5,580 nt of DNA from Thermohalobaculum sp039026295 (GTDB lineage: Bacteria; Pseudomonadota; Alphaproteobacteria; Rhodobacterales; Rhodobacteraceae), in contig JBCCMP010000347.1 of assembly GCA_039026295.1 (NCBI GenBank), positions 1 to 5,580 of the forward strand, given 5' to 3'. A model generated the notes under the pieces. That model saw nothing but the letters and a program-made list of their open reading frames with translations, did not search any database and was not told where the DNA came from. Of this stretch, positions 5,146-5,580 are shown one piece after another (the stretch's first letter is position 1; each line of letters begins with the position of its first letter). The translations under genes were made by a program, and so were the position numbers.

Positions 5146-5580
5146 ATGAAAACGAATTTCTTCTGGCAGATGTTCCGCTATGGCCCGGCGATCCGCGAAG
5201 AGGTCGAGCATCGCGAACGGGTCGAGGAAATCATCGACTTCCTGGAAATCCAGTCGATCCGCAAACAGCCCGTCGGCGCGCTGCCCTACGGCATGCAAAA
5301 GCGTGTGGAACTGGCGCGCGCGCTGGCGATGGAGCCCGAGCTTCTGCTGCTGGACGAGCCGATGGCCGGTATGAACGTCGAGGAAAAAGAGGACATGTCC
5401 CGCTTCATCCTCGACGTGAACGCACAGTACGGCACCACGATCGCTCTGATCGAACACGACATGGGCGTCGTCATGGATCTGGCCGACCGCGTGGTGGTTC
5501 TGGACTACGGCAAACAACTGGCCGACGACGTGCCCGAAGTGGTGCAGAAGGATCAGGCCGTAATCGACGCATATCTGGGG
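5146..5580 (+). CDS. LivG-type ABC transporter ATPase, C-terminal half, open at window edge
   Basis: This frame continues the family sequence directly from codon CGT 5134 and stays open to the last base, so the gene is only partial here. If translated separately, the first ATG is 5146 (MKTNFFWQMF), 3 nt after the TGA of the first half and with no good Shine-Dalgarno; a free-standing product would depend on reinitiation. Numbered from there, the signature is LPYGMQKRVELARAL (46-60), the LPYG form normal for LivG-type ATPases in place of LSGGQ. Walker B is LLLLDEP (66-72) and the H-loop is His104 in IEHDMG. The last residues seen, AVIDAYLG, match the usual near-terminal segment, so only a few codons should be missing. 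No substitution of a catalytic residue is visible. Confidence 0.75.
   Translation, partial: MKTNFFWQMFRYGPAIREEVEHRERVEEIIDFLEIQSIRKQPVGALPYGMQKRVELARALAMEPELLLLDEPMAGMNVEEKEDMSRFILDVNAQYGTTIALIEHDMGVVMDLADRVVVLDYGKQLADDVPEVVQKDQAVIDAYLG

Larger units (their letters stand above)
4766..5580 (+). pseudogene. Frameshifted LivG-like ABC ATPase gene (both halves together)
   Basis: Reading the two frames as one gives about 270 residues of an intact LivG-type ATPase in the correct order: Walker A, Q-loop, signature, Walker B, H-loop. The switch is near 5131-5136: ATG ACC GGC GTC TTC TGA becomes M-T-G-R-L-L-K-M-K-T if one base is added in the GGC run. A single-base deletion therefore explains everything. 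With no other damage, the lesion is either very recent or a sequencing error. If real, the importer would lose one of its two ATPases and the operon would be polar downstream. If an error, this is a normal gene that partners the ligase upstream and probably permease genes beyond the window. Confidence 0.7.

Noticed and set aside
5281..5298. ABC signature reads LPYGMQ instead of LSGGQ, possibly a degenerate motif.
   Set aside because: LPYG/LAYG forms are normal in LivG-type ATPases; Walker B and H-loop are intact.
1..5580. Search for CRISPR arrays, tRNA or rRNA genes, insertion sequences and attachment sites.
   Set aside because: No regularly spaced repeats, cloverleaf, transposase motifs or terminal inverted repeats were seen; the window is chromosomal housekeeping and accessory metabolism.

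Overview
The window is GC-rich, tightly packed and coded entirely on the + strand. It looks like an ordinary chromosomal segment of an alphaproteobacterium, most likely Rhodobacterales (Roseobacter/Rhodobacter-type). The clues are base composition and codon use, an IbpA-type small heat-shock gene behind a ROSE-like leader, and an acyl-CoA ligase placed directly before a Liv-type ABC transporter. The taxonomic call is inference; no rRNA or other marker gene is present.

Layout. Positions 1-272 hold no confident gene, only a strong hairpin (71-99) and a doubtful small cysteine-rich reading frame (131-280). A secreted trypsin-fold serine protease follows (273-1004), with a TTG start set by a perfect AGGAGG. 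The gap 1005-1153 is a compact heat-shock control region. It has an RpoH (sigma-32) type promoter (1028-1056), then three successive hairpins (1062-1151), the last of which buries the Shine-Dalgarno of the Hsp20 gene (1154-1615) with a UCGCU anti-SD motif, the hallmark of a ROSE RNA thermometer. A perfect 12-bp intrinsic terminator (1643-1680) closes that unit. Next is a type II haloacid-dehalogenase-like HAD hydrolase (1708-2448).

After a 341-nt intergenic region carrying a TTGAACA-TT-TGTTCAA operator-like palindrome and a plausible promoter, an operon starts. It contains a 654-residue long-chain/aryl acyl-CoA synthetase (2790-4754) and, 11 nt later, a LivG-type ABC ATPase (from 4766, running off the window). 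The ligase would activate the acid that the ABC importer brings in. The ATPase reading frame is broken by an apparent one-base deletion near 5131-5136. This separates the Walker A/Q-loop half from the signature/Walker B/H-loop half, although both halves are otherwise intact.

I do not see a clearly novel system. The observations most worth following are the stacked transcriptional and translational heat control of the Hsp20 gene, the very recent or artefactual frameshift in the ABC ATPase, and the palindromic operator before the ligase-transporter operon.
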